Notes: generated by a model from the sequence alone, not told the origin. A stretch of 64,000 bases of DNA from FEN-1073 sp050010135 (GCA_050010135.1 JBEKLP010000002.1:29203-93202); one strand, 5' to 3'. Shown: positions 15,184 through 24,899, numbered from the stretch's first letter. Made by a program: numbers and translations.

Positions 15184-18100
15184 ATGCCGCTTTCCCAGCA
15201 GCTCCTTCCATTCAGTTTGTCGATCCTGATCCTGGGGGGCTTACTCTGGCTGGGGGCGGTCCTCTACCGCCGGTGGATCTCTCCGCCGCCCGCAGCCGAT
15301 AAAAACCTATGGAACGAATCGAATCCGGAAGAAGAAGCCCGATGGGTGGTGGCTTCCGACGGGCGCACTCTGCGCGCCGATCTTCTGGCGCGGAATTGGT
15401 TCACCCGCCCGGGAGTTCCACTCTCGCTCAATAACCTGTCGGCGGCAGCTTCCCCCGCACAGGATTTGATCACCCTGGCATCCCACGAAGGCCAGGCCGT
15501 CGTCCGGATTTATCAACGGCTGTACACCGTCTCCTCGCATCGGATCGGATCGAACGGCCGGACTTCCATGGAGATCCGTTTTCATCCGCTGCCGGGTGCT
15601 GCGAAATTCCCCGCTTCGATTTTAAAGGAAGCCCCGCCCGATTTTATGCGCTCGACATTCTCCAGCCTGGATGTTTCCAAATCCGCGCAAAACCTGTTGA
15701 CCACTCTATTGCCGCTCTCCGGAGCCGACTGGTCGATGATCACCCTGTGGGATCCGATCCGGCGCATGCTTATTCCCATCGGCTCGCGGGCGGCCGGCCC
15801 GCTCGATCCATCGCTGGAGCTTCCGCACGGCGCCATCCGTTTCGGAGAGGGCCCATCCGGCTGGCTCGCCCGCCAGCGGACACCGCTACGGATACCGGAT
15901 CTGGACCGGCACCCTGGAATGGCAACCCGTCTCCCGTCGGACGCCGCACACTTCCGTTCCTTCCTTGGATATCCCCTGGAAATCTCCGGGGAACTGCTGG
16001 GAACGTTTGAATTCTATTCGGTCAAATCGTCCGAATTTTCCGAGGAAATTCTTTCCCAATTGGCCGGGCCGATGGAGACCGCGACCCTCTCCCTACAAAA
16101 TGCGCTGGTCCATGAAAACGAGATCCGGCGGGAAGCCGAGGCGCAAGCCTTGGCGGATATTTCGCGAACGGTAACCGCATTATCGGAACCGGAAACCTTC
16201 TTCGACCAGCTCGCACGGGCCTTGGCGCCGATCCTGGACGCGCAATACATCGGCTTCCTGCTCTACGACGAATCGACCGAAACGCTCGAACCCCGCAAGC
16301 CGTTCCTGGGGACACCCGAATACATGCTGCCGCTATTCCGCATCTCGCTCGCGGCCGGCAGCCCGGCCGGAGCCCGCTGGCAAAGCATGGAGAGTGCGAT
16401 CGCCAACGGTTCGGAAGCCCAGGCGTTGTTGCGCGAATTGGACCTCCTGCCTCTGGACAAGGCTCTCGATATCCGCAGCATGGGAATTTTTCCGCTTGGG
16501 CCGCCGGGAGATACCACCGGATGGTTGTGGATCGCCAATAAGCGGGGCGGTCCGATGGAGGAAGAGGACGTCCGCCGATGGACTCCGCTCGTAACCCAGT
16601 CGGGCCGACTGATCCGAAACATGATCATGCTGGAGGAATACCGACGCCAGTCGGGCCGCGCCGATTTCCTCCGCCGGCTGTCGACGTTCGCCGCTTCACC
16701 TTCGCCGCTGGATGAATTTCTCAAGCAAGCGCTGGACGAACTGGCGCGGATTCTCGGATGCGACCAGGCGGCGCTTTTCCTCCTGGACGAATCGCACGAC
16801 GAAATTCAGCTTCACGCCCCCTCGGCTTCCGGCATGAGCGAAGAGGACAAACACCGGTTCGCCACTTTTTCCACTGCGGACCCATTGAGCCGATACGCGG
16901 CGACCTTCACTATGCAGCCGCTCCTGATCCGGGACGCGGTCAATTCGCGCGACCTGCCGCCCTATTATCGGCCCTGGGTGGATTATTTTCTGCACGAACA
17001 TCTGATCGTAACGCCCCTTCTCGTGCGCGGCCATGGAATCGGTGAACTTGTCGCCGGCCGGAAAACGGCGGCCTTCAACGCCGACCAGCTGCATTTTCTC
17101 TCCGGTATCGGCGGCCAGCTGGCGGGCACCATTGAACGCGAACAGCTCTTCTCGGCGACCGATGCCTCACTTCGGCGTCGGGTGGACCAGCTCACCTCCC
17201 TGACCCGAGTCGCCCGCGAATTGAACACCACCATCGACCTTTGGTACATGCTGCGTCTGGTTTACGATGAATCGATCCGGGTGACGGGAGCGGATTGCGG
17301 ACGGATCGCGCTGCTGGATCCGGAACGAAAAGCCAATCTGCGCCGGCCGCTGTTCCTCCTAGGGGAGGAACTCCCCGGGGGAACGCTTTCCGCGCTGGAG
17401 TCGGAAGTCCTCGACAGCGGAAAGTCCCTTCTGATCCGGGATATGACCGCCGAGCAGAGCGAGGCCGATCATTCCGGGGTCAACTCCGCGATCCTGGTGC
17501 CCGTCGTTTACCAACAGCGTTCGGTCGGCTTGATCGACTTGCATTCGCGCCGGTCGGGCTGGTTCGACCGCGAGTCGCTCGAGATCATCCAGGCCTACGG
17601 AATACAAATCGCAATCGCGGTGGGGAACGCCCAGCGCCTCGAGGAACAAAGCCAGACGACCGAAGTGCTCCGGCACCGCGCGCGACTGCTCTCCACTATC
17701 CATCAAACCGGAAAAGCTTCCCTTTCGCATACCCCCCTGCCGAAACGTCTGGAAACCATCACGCAGAGCATCCACGATACGCTGGGGTTGACTCCGGTCC
17801 TTATCGGGTTGCTGCAGGGAGATGCGCTCGAATGGCAGGCCCGGTCCGGGTTGTCGGAACGGGCGTGGCAGGCGGTCCATGCCCAGCTCATTCCGCTCGA
17901 GGTTGTTGTACGGTGGATTTCCGCCCGGCCGAACGCCGAAGGGGTCATTCCCCTGCCGGTAATCCCCGGCGACGAGCAGACGCGGAAATTTGCCGCTGGG
18001 TTAGAGGACGAACTCGGATCGCAGGAAATCCTCCTCCTCCCGCTGCGGACGTCCGAAGGCGAGTTGATCGGGCTGATGGCCGCCGCGGCCATTTCCACAA

Positions 18101-21100
18101 CGCACCCCGGCGCGGATTATTCCTTTTTTGAGATTTTCGCCTCACAGGCCACGGTCGCCATCCAGATCGATATGCTCCGACAGTCGCTGGCGAAGGGACG
18201 CGCACTCCGACCGGCCGCGGGAAAAGGGAAGCGGACGCTTCCGGCCGGAGAGTTGCCACCGGCTGCCGAAACGCAGAACCTGCGATTGCGGCTCAACCGG
18301 CTGATGGCGCTGATCCAGGTGACCGAGTTCCTTTCCACACAGGAGGAGCCGCAGGCTCTGCTAGATACATTCGCTCAAAAAATCCTTGAAAGTTTTTCTT
18401 TCGACATCGTGCTCGTGGCGGAAGAAGGACCGGGAGGACCGAAACTGCGCCTCGGTAAAGGAAAACTGCCCGCCCAAGCACAGGTGGAGATGCTGCTGGG
18501 CCAGCGCAATCCAATCCTGAGCATATTCCAACGCGGCCAGCCGATCCTGGTGCTGTCCCTCGACGATGCGCCGACCTGGCAGAATTCCCCGTTGCTCCAG
18601 GCGCTCAAGACCCGCTCCTTCCTGTGTTTCCCGATCCGCACGCGGCAGAAAATCGAAGCCGTTGCCTTGTTGGTCTCTCAGGAAACCACCTCGCCACTCC
18701 AGCCGGGAGACGAGGATTTGTTCCAATTGATGGGCGAACAGGTGGCGATCTACCTGGAAAACGTCCGGCTTCTGGAGGAAACCCGGCGCAGGCTGCGCGA
18801 AGGAAACGTCCTTTTGGAATTCAGCCGGCGCGTTTCCGGACTCGAAATTCCGTCGATCCTGCAGGCGGTCGTCGATGAAACCCGCAACGCTATCCCGGAG
18901 GCGGAGGGGGCGATGGTTGCGCTCTGGGAGGCAGACCGGTCCGCGGTCACGATCCGCGCCGTCTCCGGATACGCCAACGCACACTTCCTCCATCAGATGG
19001 CCTGCGCGGCGGGCGAAGGGCTGCCCGGGCAGGCTTACCTGGCGGCCAAGCCGGTGCATTGGGCACACGTCGACATGGCCTCGGACTTCAATCTCTCGGC
19101 GGCGAACCTGGAAGCTTACCGCAACGGAACGATGGGATTGATTCCGGCGTCCGCGATGGGGGTGCCGCTGCAAGCCGGGGATCGAGTGCTGGGAATCCTG
19201 CTCTTGGAAAACTTCACCACAGCGGAGGCGTTTTTCCGGAACACCGAGGAAGTGGCCCTCTCACTGGCCAACCAGACCGCGCTGGCGCTGGAAAAAGCCA
19301 GGCTCTTCCAGGAAATGACCGACCGCACGCGCGAACTGGACGAACGCGCGTCGCACCTGGCGCTGCTCAACCGGCTGACCAACGCCGCGATCACCACCAG
19401 CAACGAGCGCACACTCCTGCAAATCGCCTGCCGGGAACTGGCTGCAGCATTCGACGTTCCCCAATCGGCCGCGGCATTAATCGAAAACGGGCGGACCGAA
19501 GCCGCCGTGGTGGCCGAATACATCTACCCCGGACGCCCATCGGCCATGAGCCTGGGCGTTCCGCTCAGCGGTTCCTCCGTCATCGAGACGGTCCTGCGGA
19601 CGCGTTCCCCTCTCCAGGTGGAAAATGCGCCCGTCGACGATCGGGTGGGCGCCTTCCGTCTCTGGATCGAACAACGCCAGGTGATCTCGGTGTTGATCAT
19701 GCCGCTCCTGATGGGAGGCGAGACGGCCGGTCTGATCCTGATCGAGAGTCCGGAAGAGCATTCCTTTTCGTTTGCGGATCTCTCGCTGGCACAGACCGTA
19801 TCGGCTCAGCTCGGCCAGGCGCTGGAAAACGTCCGCTTGCATCAGTCGGCGCGCGCCCTGACCACCGATCTGCAGCATCGTGTGGTGGAACGCACCACAG
19901 CCCTCGAACGCGAGCACCAGCGCGCGGAAACCCTGCTCCGGATCAGCACCGAACTCGTGACAAGCCTCGACCTGGACCAGGTGCTCACCCGTGCGCTGCA
20001 ACTGGTCAACGAGGCGATCGGCGCGGACCAGGCGGCGATCGTCTTGCTCGATCCGGAAACCCAGCAGCTGGTGTACCGCGCCTCGCTGGAAAAAGACGCC
20101 CCTCTGCCGAGTGGCGGCCGCTCCCTGCCCTTCCGAGCCGGCGAGGGATTGGCCGGCTGGGTGATCCAGCAGCGCCAGTCGGTCATTCTGCCGGACCTGG
20201 CCAACGACCCGCGCTGGGTCCACCTCTACCCGGAAGAGCCGATGCGTTATCACAGCGCGCTGGCGGTGCCGCTGATGGTGGGAGCGGACGCGCTCGGAGC
20301 GCTGATTCTCCTGAGTCAGGATCCTTCAGTGTTTAATCCAGATCAGTTGCGGCTGGCGTCCGCGGCGGCCAACCAGGTTGCGGCTGCGATTAACAACGCC
20401 GAACTCTACCGGTTGATCCGCGACCAAGCGGAGCGCTTGGGCGGGCTGGTCCGCAGCCAGCAGGTGGAATCTCGCAAATCGCGCGCCATGCTCGAAGCCA
20501 TCGCCGACGGGGTGATGGTGACCGACGACGGAAACCGGATCGTGCTTTTCAATGATGCCGCCGAAAGGCTGCTGGGGCTCCGGCGCGACCAGGTGGACGG
20601 AAGGGCCGCAGGCGAGTTCATCGGCCTGTTTGGAAAAGCCGGCCGCGCGTGGCAGGAGAGATTGCGCCGCTGGCAGTCCGCCCCGGCAGAAATCACTGGC
20701 GGCGAATACCTGGCCGAACGAATCACGCTCGACAGCGGAAAAGTTCTATCGGTGCATCTGGCACCGGTCTCCAGCGGCGAGGAATTCATCGGAACCGTGG
20801 CGGTCTTCCGCGACATTACCCAGGACGTGGAGGTGGACCGGCTGAAATCGGAATTCGTCGCCACCGTATCCCACGAACTGCGCACGCCGATGACGGCCAT
20901 CAAAGGGTATACGGAAATTCTGATGATGGGAGCCACCGGCCCGCTCAACGATGCCCAGCGGCAATTCCTGAAAATCGTCAAGGACAATTCCGACCGGCTG
21001 GGTTTACTGGTCAACGACCTGCTCGATATTTCGCGGATTGAATCCGGCCAAACGCATCTGAACCTCGACGTGGTGGAAATCCCCAAGCTCCTGGAAGAGA

Positions 21101-21546
21101 TCGCCGCCGAGTTGCGCGAACGATGCCGCTCCGGCGGAAAATCGCTTGAGATCGTCGTTCAAACCGAACCGGACTTGCCCTTGATCCAAGCTGATCCATC
21201 CCGCGTCGGCGAGATTCTGGGAAACCTCGCGGAGAATGCCTTTCTGTATACACCCGATGGCGGGACGCTGACCCTGCGGGCGCGTGCGCATGCCGACGGC
21301 GTGCAAATCGACGTAAGCGACACCGGCATCGGCATCGGTCCGGCCGAACGCGAACGGGTGTTTGAGCGGTTCTACCGCGGCGAACATCCGGTGGTAATGG
21401 CCACTCCCGGCACCGGATTGGGTTTGCCGATAACCAAGAAACTGGTGGAGATGCACGGCGGATCGATCACCGTGGAAAGCGAGGGAGTGCCCGGAAAGGG
21501 GAGTACCTTCCATGTCATCCTTCCGCGGGACGCGGTACAATTCTGA
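15184..21546 (+). CDS. Giant hybrid sensor histidine kinase with about nine GAF domains and a PAS domain
   Basis: A 2120-residue kinase. One membrane segment lies at residues 8-28 (FSLSILILGGLLWLGAVL). Then about nine GAF-type domains can be counted, starting near residues 160, 320, 500, 670, 840, 1040, 1215, 1390 and 1580, several joined by heptad-like linkers. A PAS domain starts near 1765 (MLEAIADGVMVTDDGNRIVLFNDAAERLLG). The HisKA H-box VSHELRTP holds His1897, followed by an N-box (NLAENAFLYTPDGG), DTGIGIG and GTGLGLPITKKL. No receiver is attached; a stand-alone receiver follows 14 bases later. Such a GAF stack implies integration of many small-molecule or redox signals. No clear ribosome site precedes the ATG. 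Confidence 0.93.
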   Translation: MPLSQQLLPFSLSILILGGLLWLGAVLYRRWISPPPAADKNLWNESNPEEEARWVVASDGRTLRADLLARNWFTRPGVPLSLNNLSAAASPAQDLITLASHEGQAVVRIYQRLYTVSSHRIGSNGRTSMEIRFHPLPGAAKFPASILKEAPPDFMRSTFSSLDVSKSAQNLLTTLLPLSGADWSMITLWDPIRRMLIPIGSRAAGPLDPSLELPHGAIRFGEGPSGWLARQRTPLRIPDLDRHPGMATRLPSDAAHFRSFLGYPLEISGELLGTFEFYSVKSSEFSEEILSQLAGPMETATLSLQNALVHENEIRREAEAQALADISRTVTALSEPETFFDQLARALAPILDAQYIGFLLYDESTETLEPRKPFLGTPEYMLPLFRISLAAGSPAGARWQSMESAIANGSEAQALLRELDLLPLDKALDIRSMGIFPLGPPGDTTGWLWIANKRGGPMEEEDVRRWTPLVTQSGRLIRNMIMLEEYRRQSGRADFLRRLSTFAASPSPLDEFLKQALDELARILGCDQAALFLLDESHDEIQLHAPSASGMSEEDKHRFATFSTADPLSRYAATFTMQPLLIRDAVNSRDLPPYYRPWVDYFLHEHLIVTPLLVRGHGIGELVAGRKTAAFNADQLHFLSGIGGQLAGTIEREQLFSATDASLRRRVDQLTSLTRVARELNTTIDLWYMLRLVYDESIRVTGADCGRIALLDPERKANLRRPLFLLGEELPGGTLSALESEVLDSGKSLLIRDMTAEQSEADHSGVNSAILVPVVYQQRSVGLIDLHSRRSGWFDRESLEIIQAYGIQIAIAVGNAQRLEEQSQTTEVLRHRARLLSTIHQTGKASLSHTPLPKRLETITQSIHDTLGLTPVLIGLLQGDALEWQARSGLSERAWQAVHAQLIPLEVVVRWISARPNAEGVIPLPVIPGDEQTRKFAAGLEDELGSQEILLLPLRTSEGELIGLMAAAAISTTHPGADYSFFEIFASQATVAIQIDMLRQSLAKGRALRPAAGKGKRTLPAGELPPAAETQNLRLRLNRLMALIQVTEFLSTQEEPQALLDTFAQKILESFSFDIVLVAEEGPGGPKLRLGKGKLPAQAQVEMLLGQRNPILSIFQRGQPILVLSLDDAPTWQNSPLLQALKTRSFLCFPIRTRQKIEAVALLVSQETTSPLQPGDEDLFQLMGEQVAIYLENVRLLEETRRRLREGNVLLEFSRRVSGLEIPSILQAVVDETRNAIPEAEGAMVALWEADRSAVTIRAVSGYANAHFLHQMACAAGEGLPGQAYLAAKPVHWAHVDMASDFNLSAANLEAYRNGTMGLIPASAMGVPLQAGDRVLGILLLENFTTAEAFFRNTEEVALSLANQTALALEKARLFQEMTDRTRELDERASHLALLNRLTNAAITTSNERTLLQIACRELAAAFDVPQSAAALIENGRTEAAVVAEYIYPGRPSAMSLGVPLSGSSVIETVLRTRSPLQVENAPVDDRVGAFRLWIEQRQVISVLIMPLLMGGETAGLILIESPEEHSFSFADLSLAQTVSAQLGQALENVRLHQSARALTTDLQHRVVERTTALEREHQRAETLLRISTELVTSLDLDQVLTRALQLVNEAIGADQAAIVLLDPETQQLVYRASLEKDAPLPSGGRSLPFRAGEGLAGWVIQQRQSVILPDLANDPRWVHLYPEEPMRYHSALAVPLMVGADALGALILLSQDPSVFNPDQLRLASAAANQVAAAINNAELYRLIRDQAERLGGLVRSQQVESRKSRAMLEAIADGVMVTDDGNRIVLFNDAAERLLGLRRDQVDGRAAGEFIGLFGKAGRAWQERLRRWQSAPAEITGGEYLAERITLDSGKVLSVHLAPVSSGEEFIGTVAVFRDITQDVEVDRLKSEFVATVSHELRTPMTAIKGYTEILMMGATGPLNDAQRQFLKIVKDNSDRLGLLVNDLLDISRIESGQTHLNLDVVEIPKLLEEIAAELRERCRSGGKSLEIVVQTEPDLPLIQADPSRVGEILGNLAENAFLYTPDGGTLTLRARAHADGVQIDVSDTGIGIGPAERERVFERFYRGEHPVVMATPGTGLGLPITKKLVEMHGGSITVESEGVPGKGSTFHVILPRDAVQF

Positions 21547-21560
21547 CAAGGACGGTATTC

Positions 21561-21938
21561 ATGGCCAAGATACTGATTGCCGAAGATGAACGGGATATTC
21601 GCGATCTGATTATTTTCACCCTCACCTACGGTAAACACGAAGTGATTGCCGTGGCCAACGGCGAAGAGGTATTGGAAAGCGTGCGTCGTGAACAACCGGA
21701 TCTTATCCTGCTCGACGTGCGCATGCCCCGCATGACGGGGTATGAAGCCTGCCGCCGGCTAAAAGCCGACCCCACCCTGCGGCATATCCCGGTGGTGTTT
21801 CTCTCCGCCAAAGGACAGGAAACCGAAGTTCAAACCGGTTTGGAATCCGGCGCCGCGGAATATATTCTTAAGCCCTTCTCTCCGGACCAGCTGAACAAAC
21901 GAATTTTGGAAATATTAAAGAAAAGCCCGGAAGCCTAG
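21561..21938 (+). CDS. Single-domain response regulator (CheY-like)
   Basis: A 125-residue receiver without output domain. The acidic residues are in IAEDERD, the phospho-acceptor is Asp52 (LILLDVRMPRMTG), and the Lys of LKPFSPDQ is present. Starting 14 bases after the giant kinase, with AAGGA before the ATG, it is the obvious cognate receiver. It probably passes the phosphate on or acts by protein contact. Confidence 0.93.
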   Translation: MAKILIAEDERDIRDLIIFTLTYGKHEVIAVANGEEVLESVRREQPDLILLDVRMPRMTGYEACRRLKADPTLRHIPVVFLSAKGQETEVQTGLESGAAEYILKPFSPDQLNKRILEILKKSPEA

Positions 21939-21991
21939 AACTCCGGGTTCACCTTGCCATTTCCCCGCGCAATGCGATCCGCGGGCTTCCC

Positions 21992-22010
21992 TGCGCCGCT
22001 CAGCGGCGCA
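21992..22010. repeat. GC-rich hairpin between the receiver gene and rex
   Basis: TGCGCCGC, loop TCA, GCGGCGCA: a perfect 8 bp stem in a non-coding stretch between convergent genes. No U-run follows. It resembles the hairpins of the 8408-8521 cluster and may act as a transcript end or REP-like unit. Confidence 0.4.
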
Positions 22011-22164
22011 ACGAATTTTCGCTCGAAGCAGATCGAATCGAATTATTAAGGGCGACACCTGCGCAACCGTGAGGAAGTGACGGGCCGTCCTTTTTTCTCC
22101 AGGGGATTGTGGCGATAGCGAGTTTTGAAATAGGGGAAAAAACGGTCCCCGGAATCGAAGAAGC

Positions 22165-22803
22165 TTACCCCTCGAGGTAAAACGTCATCCGCTGCATGTG
22201 GGCGCCCGGGTCGATATTCTGCACGTAAACTCCTTTGGGCACAACCAGAGATGTCGGAGCGTAATTCAGGATTGCCTGCACTCCGGCTTCCACCAATAAA
22301 TCGGAGACATTCTGCGCGGCGTCGGCCGGAACGGCAAGCATTGCCACGCGGATTTTTGCGGCGCGCACTTTTTCCACCAATGTGGACAAGTCCTGAATCG
22401 TATACTGCGATAGGGACTGGCGGACTTTGGCCGGATCGTTGTCGAACACAAACCGGATTTCGAACCCACGGTCGTGAAAACCGTGATAGTTCGCAATCGC
22501 CCGCCCCAGATCGCCGGCCCCGACCAGTACCACTTCCCAAATCCGGTCCACTTTGAGAATTCGCCGCAATTGGACGATCAAAAAGGAAATGTTGTAGCCC
22601 AAACCCTGTTTTCCGAATTCCCCAAAATAGGATAGGTCCTTTCGAATCTGGGCCGAGGTCAATCCCAGACGATCGCCGAGTTCGGACGACGAGGTAATCT
22701 CCAGCCCCTCACCGGCTAGGGAACGAAGCGTACGCAGGTAAAAAGGCAATCGCCCGACGACAATATCCGGAATAGGCCTGACGGGAGGTTGTTTGTGCGG
22801 CAT
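22165..22803 (-). CDS. rex: Redox-sensing transcriptional repressor Rex
   Basis: A 212-residue Rex of standard length. Residues 1-80 form the winged helix (ELGDRLGLTSAQIRKDLSYFGEFGKQGLGYN) and the rest is a Rossmann fold with VLVGAGDLGRAI, which reads the NADH/NAD+ ratio and releases DNA when NADH is high. It is divergent from obg-nadD; a Rex-type operator lies between, 64 bases upstream of the rex ATG. Control of nadD (NAD synthesis) by a NADH sensor would be logical but is inferred. Confidence 0.95.
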   Translation of the reverse strand: MPHKQPPVRPIPDIVVGRLPFYLRTLRSLAGEGLEITSSSELGDRLGLTSAQIRKDLSYFGEFGKQGLGYNISFLIVQLRRILKVDRIWEVVLVGAGDLGRAIANYHGFHDRGFEIRFVFDNDPAKVRQSLSQYTIQDLSTLVEKVRAAKIRVAMLAVPADAAQNVSDLLVEAGVQAILNYAPTSLVVPKGVYVQNIDPGAHMQRMTFYLEG

Positions 22804-22866
22804 GGATTTCTCCGTCTACGGGAGCAATTATCCTTTATGATATAAGGGATAAACGCGTTTCACCGA

Positions 22867-22884
22867 TTGAGAAATGTATCACAA
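22867..22884. promoter_or_regulatory. Probable Rex operator
   Basis: TTGAGA, six bases, TCACAA matches the Rex consensus TTGTGA-N6-TCACAA at 11 of 12 half-site positions. It lies between divergent rex and obg, 20 bases before the obg ATG. It could repress obg-nadD, rex or both. Confidence 0.7.
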
Positions 22885-22904
22885 TTGAAGGGTTTGGGCA
22901 AACA

Positions 22905-24170
22905 ATGTTTTTAGATGAAGCGGAGATCACCATACGCGCCGGCCGGGGCGGCAACGGCATGATGCATTTTCACCGGGAGAAATTCGTCACCCGCGGGGGA
23001 CCCGACGGCGGGGACGGGGGACATGGCGGGAGCGTTTATCTACGGGTGGATCGGAATCTCAACACCCTGTACCGCTTCCGGCATGTCCGTGTATTCCAGG
23101 CCGAAGACGGCGCGAACGGCAGTATCAACGATAGGACCGGAAAATCCGGAGCCGACCTGATCATCCCGGTCCCGCCCGGAACGGTTGTGCGCGAGCTTTC
23201 CCCGGACAGGCTGCTGGGGGATTTATTGGAAGAAGGCCAGCAGTTGGCCATCGCCCGCGGCGGACGCGGCGGACGCGGGAATCCGCATTTCGCATCGGCG
23301 CACAACCAGGCGCCGCACGTCGCCGAGAAGGGCGAGCCGGGCGAGGAGCGCCGGTTGCGCCTCGAACTGAAGTTGATCGCCGATGTTGGCTTGGTGGGAT
23401 CGCCCAATGCGGGAAAATCCACATTCCTAGCCGCGGTGACCGCCGCCCACCCAAAGATCGCCCCCTACCCTTTCACAACCACCGAGCCCAACCTCGGGGT
23501 GGCCGTCCTGGACGGATTCCAGACCATCGTGCTGGCCGACATCCCCGGCCTGATCGAAGGGGCGCATGCCGGCGTCGGCCTGGGATTTACCTTCCTGCGG
23601 CACATCCAACGCACGCGGGTACTTGTTCATCTGCTGGACGGCGCAGCCGCCGACCCGCTTTCGGACTTCTCGCAAATCAATACCGAACTGGCGCTGTTCG
23701 ACCCGGACCTGGGCCGCAAGCCGCAAATTGTCGCGGTGAACAAGACCGACCTTCCGGAAGCCAAAGCGCGCTGGCCCTCGCTGAAAGAGGAATTAAAGCG
23801 AAGGGGATTTGAAGCTTACGCGGTTTCGGCGCTCACCCGGCAGGGCACGCGCGAGATCGTCCAACGGGCCGCGCAACTACTGGCGGAGGTTCCGCCCCCT
23901 CCGCTGGTTGAAGCGGAAGTTCCGCTATATCAAGCGCAGGATGATCCGACGGCATTTTCGATCGTGCAAGAGAGCGACGGCGGTTGGCGGGTGAAAGGGA
24001 AACGGATCGAACGCGCGGCGGAAATGACCTACTGGGAATTGGAAGAGGCGGTGACCCGTTTCCAACGCATCCTTGAGGCGCTCGGAATCTATCAGGCATT
24101 GAAAGAAGCCGGCATACAGCAAGGCGATATCGTCCGCATCGGGAAGCACGAGCTGGAATGGAACGATTAG
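22905..24170 (+). CDS. obgE: GTPase Obg/CgtA
   Basis: A 421-residue ribosome-assembly and stress GTPase. The glycine-rich Obg fold is at 1-160 (GGPDGGDGGHGG), the G domain has GSPNAGKST, switch II in DIPGLIEGAH and G4 NKTD. The C-terminal OCT domain runs from about 340 (DDPTAFSIVQESDGGWRVKG) and is found in Gram-positive and related lineages. The gene starts 20 bases after the probable Rex box. nadD overlaps its end by 13 bases. Confidence 0.96.
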   Translation: MFLDEAEITIRAGRGGNGMMHFHREKFVTRGGPDGGDGGHGGSVYLRVDRNLNTLYRFRHVRVFQAEDGANGSINDRTGKSGADLIIPVPPGTVVRELSPDRLLGDLLEEGQQLAIARGGRGGRGNPHFASAHNQAPHVAEKGEPGEERRLRLELKLIADVGLVGSPNAGKSTFLAAVTAAHPKIAPYPFTTTEPNLGVAVLDGFQTIVLADIPGLIEGAHAGVGLGFTFLRHIQRTRVLVHLLDGAAADPLSDFSQINTELALFDPDLGRKPQIVAVNKTDLPEAKARWPSLKEELKRRGFEAYAVSALTRQGTREIVQRAAQLLAEVPPPPLVEAEVPLYQAQDDPTAFSIVQESDGGWRVKGKRIERAAEMTYWELEEAVTRFQRILEALGIYQALKEAGIQQGDIVRIGKHELEWND

Positions 24171-24760
24171 GGATTCTGGGCGGAACGTTCGATCCTCCCC
24201 ACAACGGCCATCTGGCATTGGCCGCCCGATCGCTGCGCCAACTTCACCTAACCAGCGTTGTCTGGGTGCTCACGCCGGATCCACCGCACAAGGATTTTCC
24301 GGATATCACGGCATACAGCGTGCGACGTGAGATGCTGGAAACCGCCATCGCCGCGAATCCAGCTTTTCTATTAAGCGAGGTGGAGTCCGAGAGGCCCGGC
24401 CCGCAGTATATGGTCGATACGATTTCCATTCTTCAGGAGCGAAACCCGAAGGCTGAGCTTACTCTGCTTCTGGGCGAGGATTCACTGCGCGATCTGCCCA
24501 CCTGGCATCGTCCAGGAGACATACTCCTTCTGTGCCAGCTTGGCGTCCTGCGCCGGTCTGACCGGAAAGCGGACATGGTTGCGTTGGAAACCAAGCTGCC
24601 GGGCATCGGGGCGCGAACAACTTTTCTGGACGCGGCGCCGCTGGATATTTCCTCCACCGAAATTCGGGATAGAATTCGACGCGGAGAATCCATCGAAGGG
24701 ATGGTGCCGGCCGGCGTCGAAAAGATCATCCGGTGGAACTGTCTTTATAAATCGGCTTAA
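24158..24760 (+). CDS. nadD: Nicotinate-nucleotide adenylyltransferase
   Basis: A 200-residue enzyme that makes deamido-NAD from nicotinate mononucleotide and ATP. The nucleotidyltransferase signature GGTFDPPHNGHL is at residues 8-19 and the C-terminal ISSTEIRDRIRRG motif is present (as DISSTEIRDR). It overlaps obg and is probably expressed with it. Together with nadABC 4 kb away the window encodes most of the de novo NAD route. Confidence 0.95.
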   Translation: MERLGILGGTFDPPHNGHLALAARSLRQLHLTSVVWVLTPDPPHKDFPDITAYSVRREMLETAIAANPAFLLSEVESERPGPQYMVDTISILQERNPKAELTLLLGEDSLRDLPTWHRPGDILLLCQLGVLRRSDRKADMVALETKLPGIGARTTFLDAAPLDISSTEIRDRIRRGESIEGMVPAGVEKIIRWNCLYKSA

Positions 24761-24808
24761 TCAGTGGATTCGCTGATTTATCCCCATCGTTACCTTATAG
24801 AGAACCTA

Positions 24809-24899
24809 AACGCAAAGACGCTAAGCCGCAAAGAGAAATTTTTAATGTCTTGGCGCCCCCCGGCCCGACCCCCGGGGGCGGGCTTAGCGTCTTTGCGTT
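24809..24899. repeat. Long inverted repeat with GC-rich core
   Basis: AACGCAAAGACGCTAAGCC (24809-24827) and its exact reverse complement (24881-24899) flank a core rich in C and G. No frame is present. This kind of 'CGCAAAGACGCTAAG' repeat is known to me from intergenic regions of several environmental genomes, where it is multi-copy; only one copy is in this window. It may also act as a bidirectional transcript end between convergent nadD and the FAD oxidoreductase gene. Confidence 0.75.

Noticed and set aside
12037..21938. The signalling block considered as a Streptomyces-type conservon
   Set aside because: Only the CvnD-like GTPase is shared; no roadblock (CvnB) or DUF742 (CvnC) gene is present.
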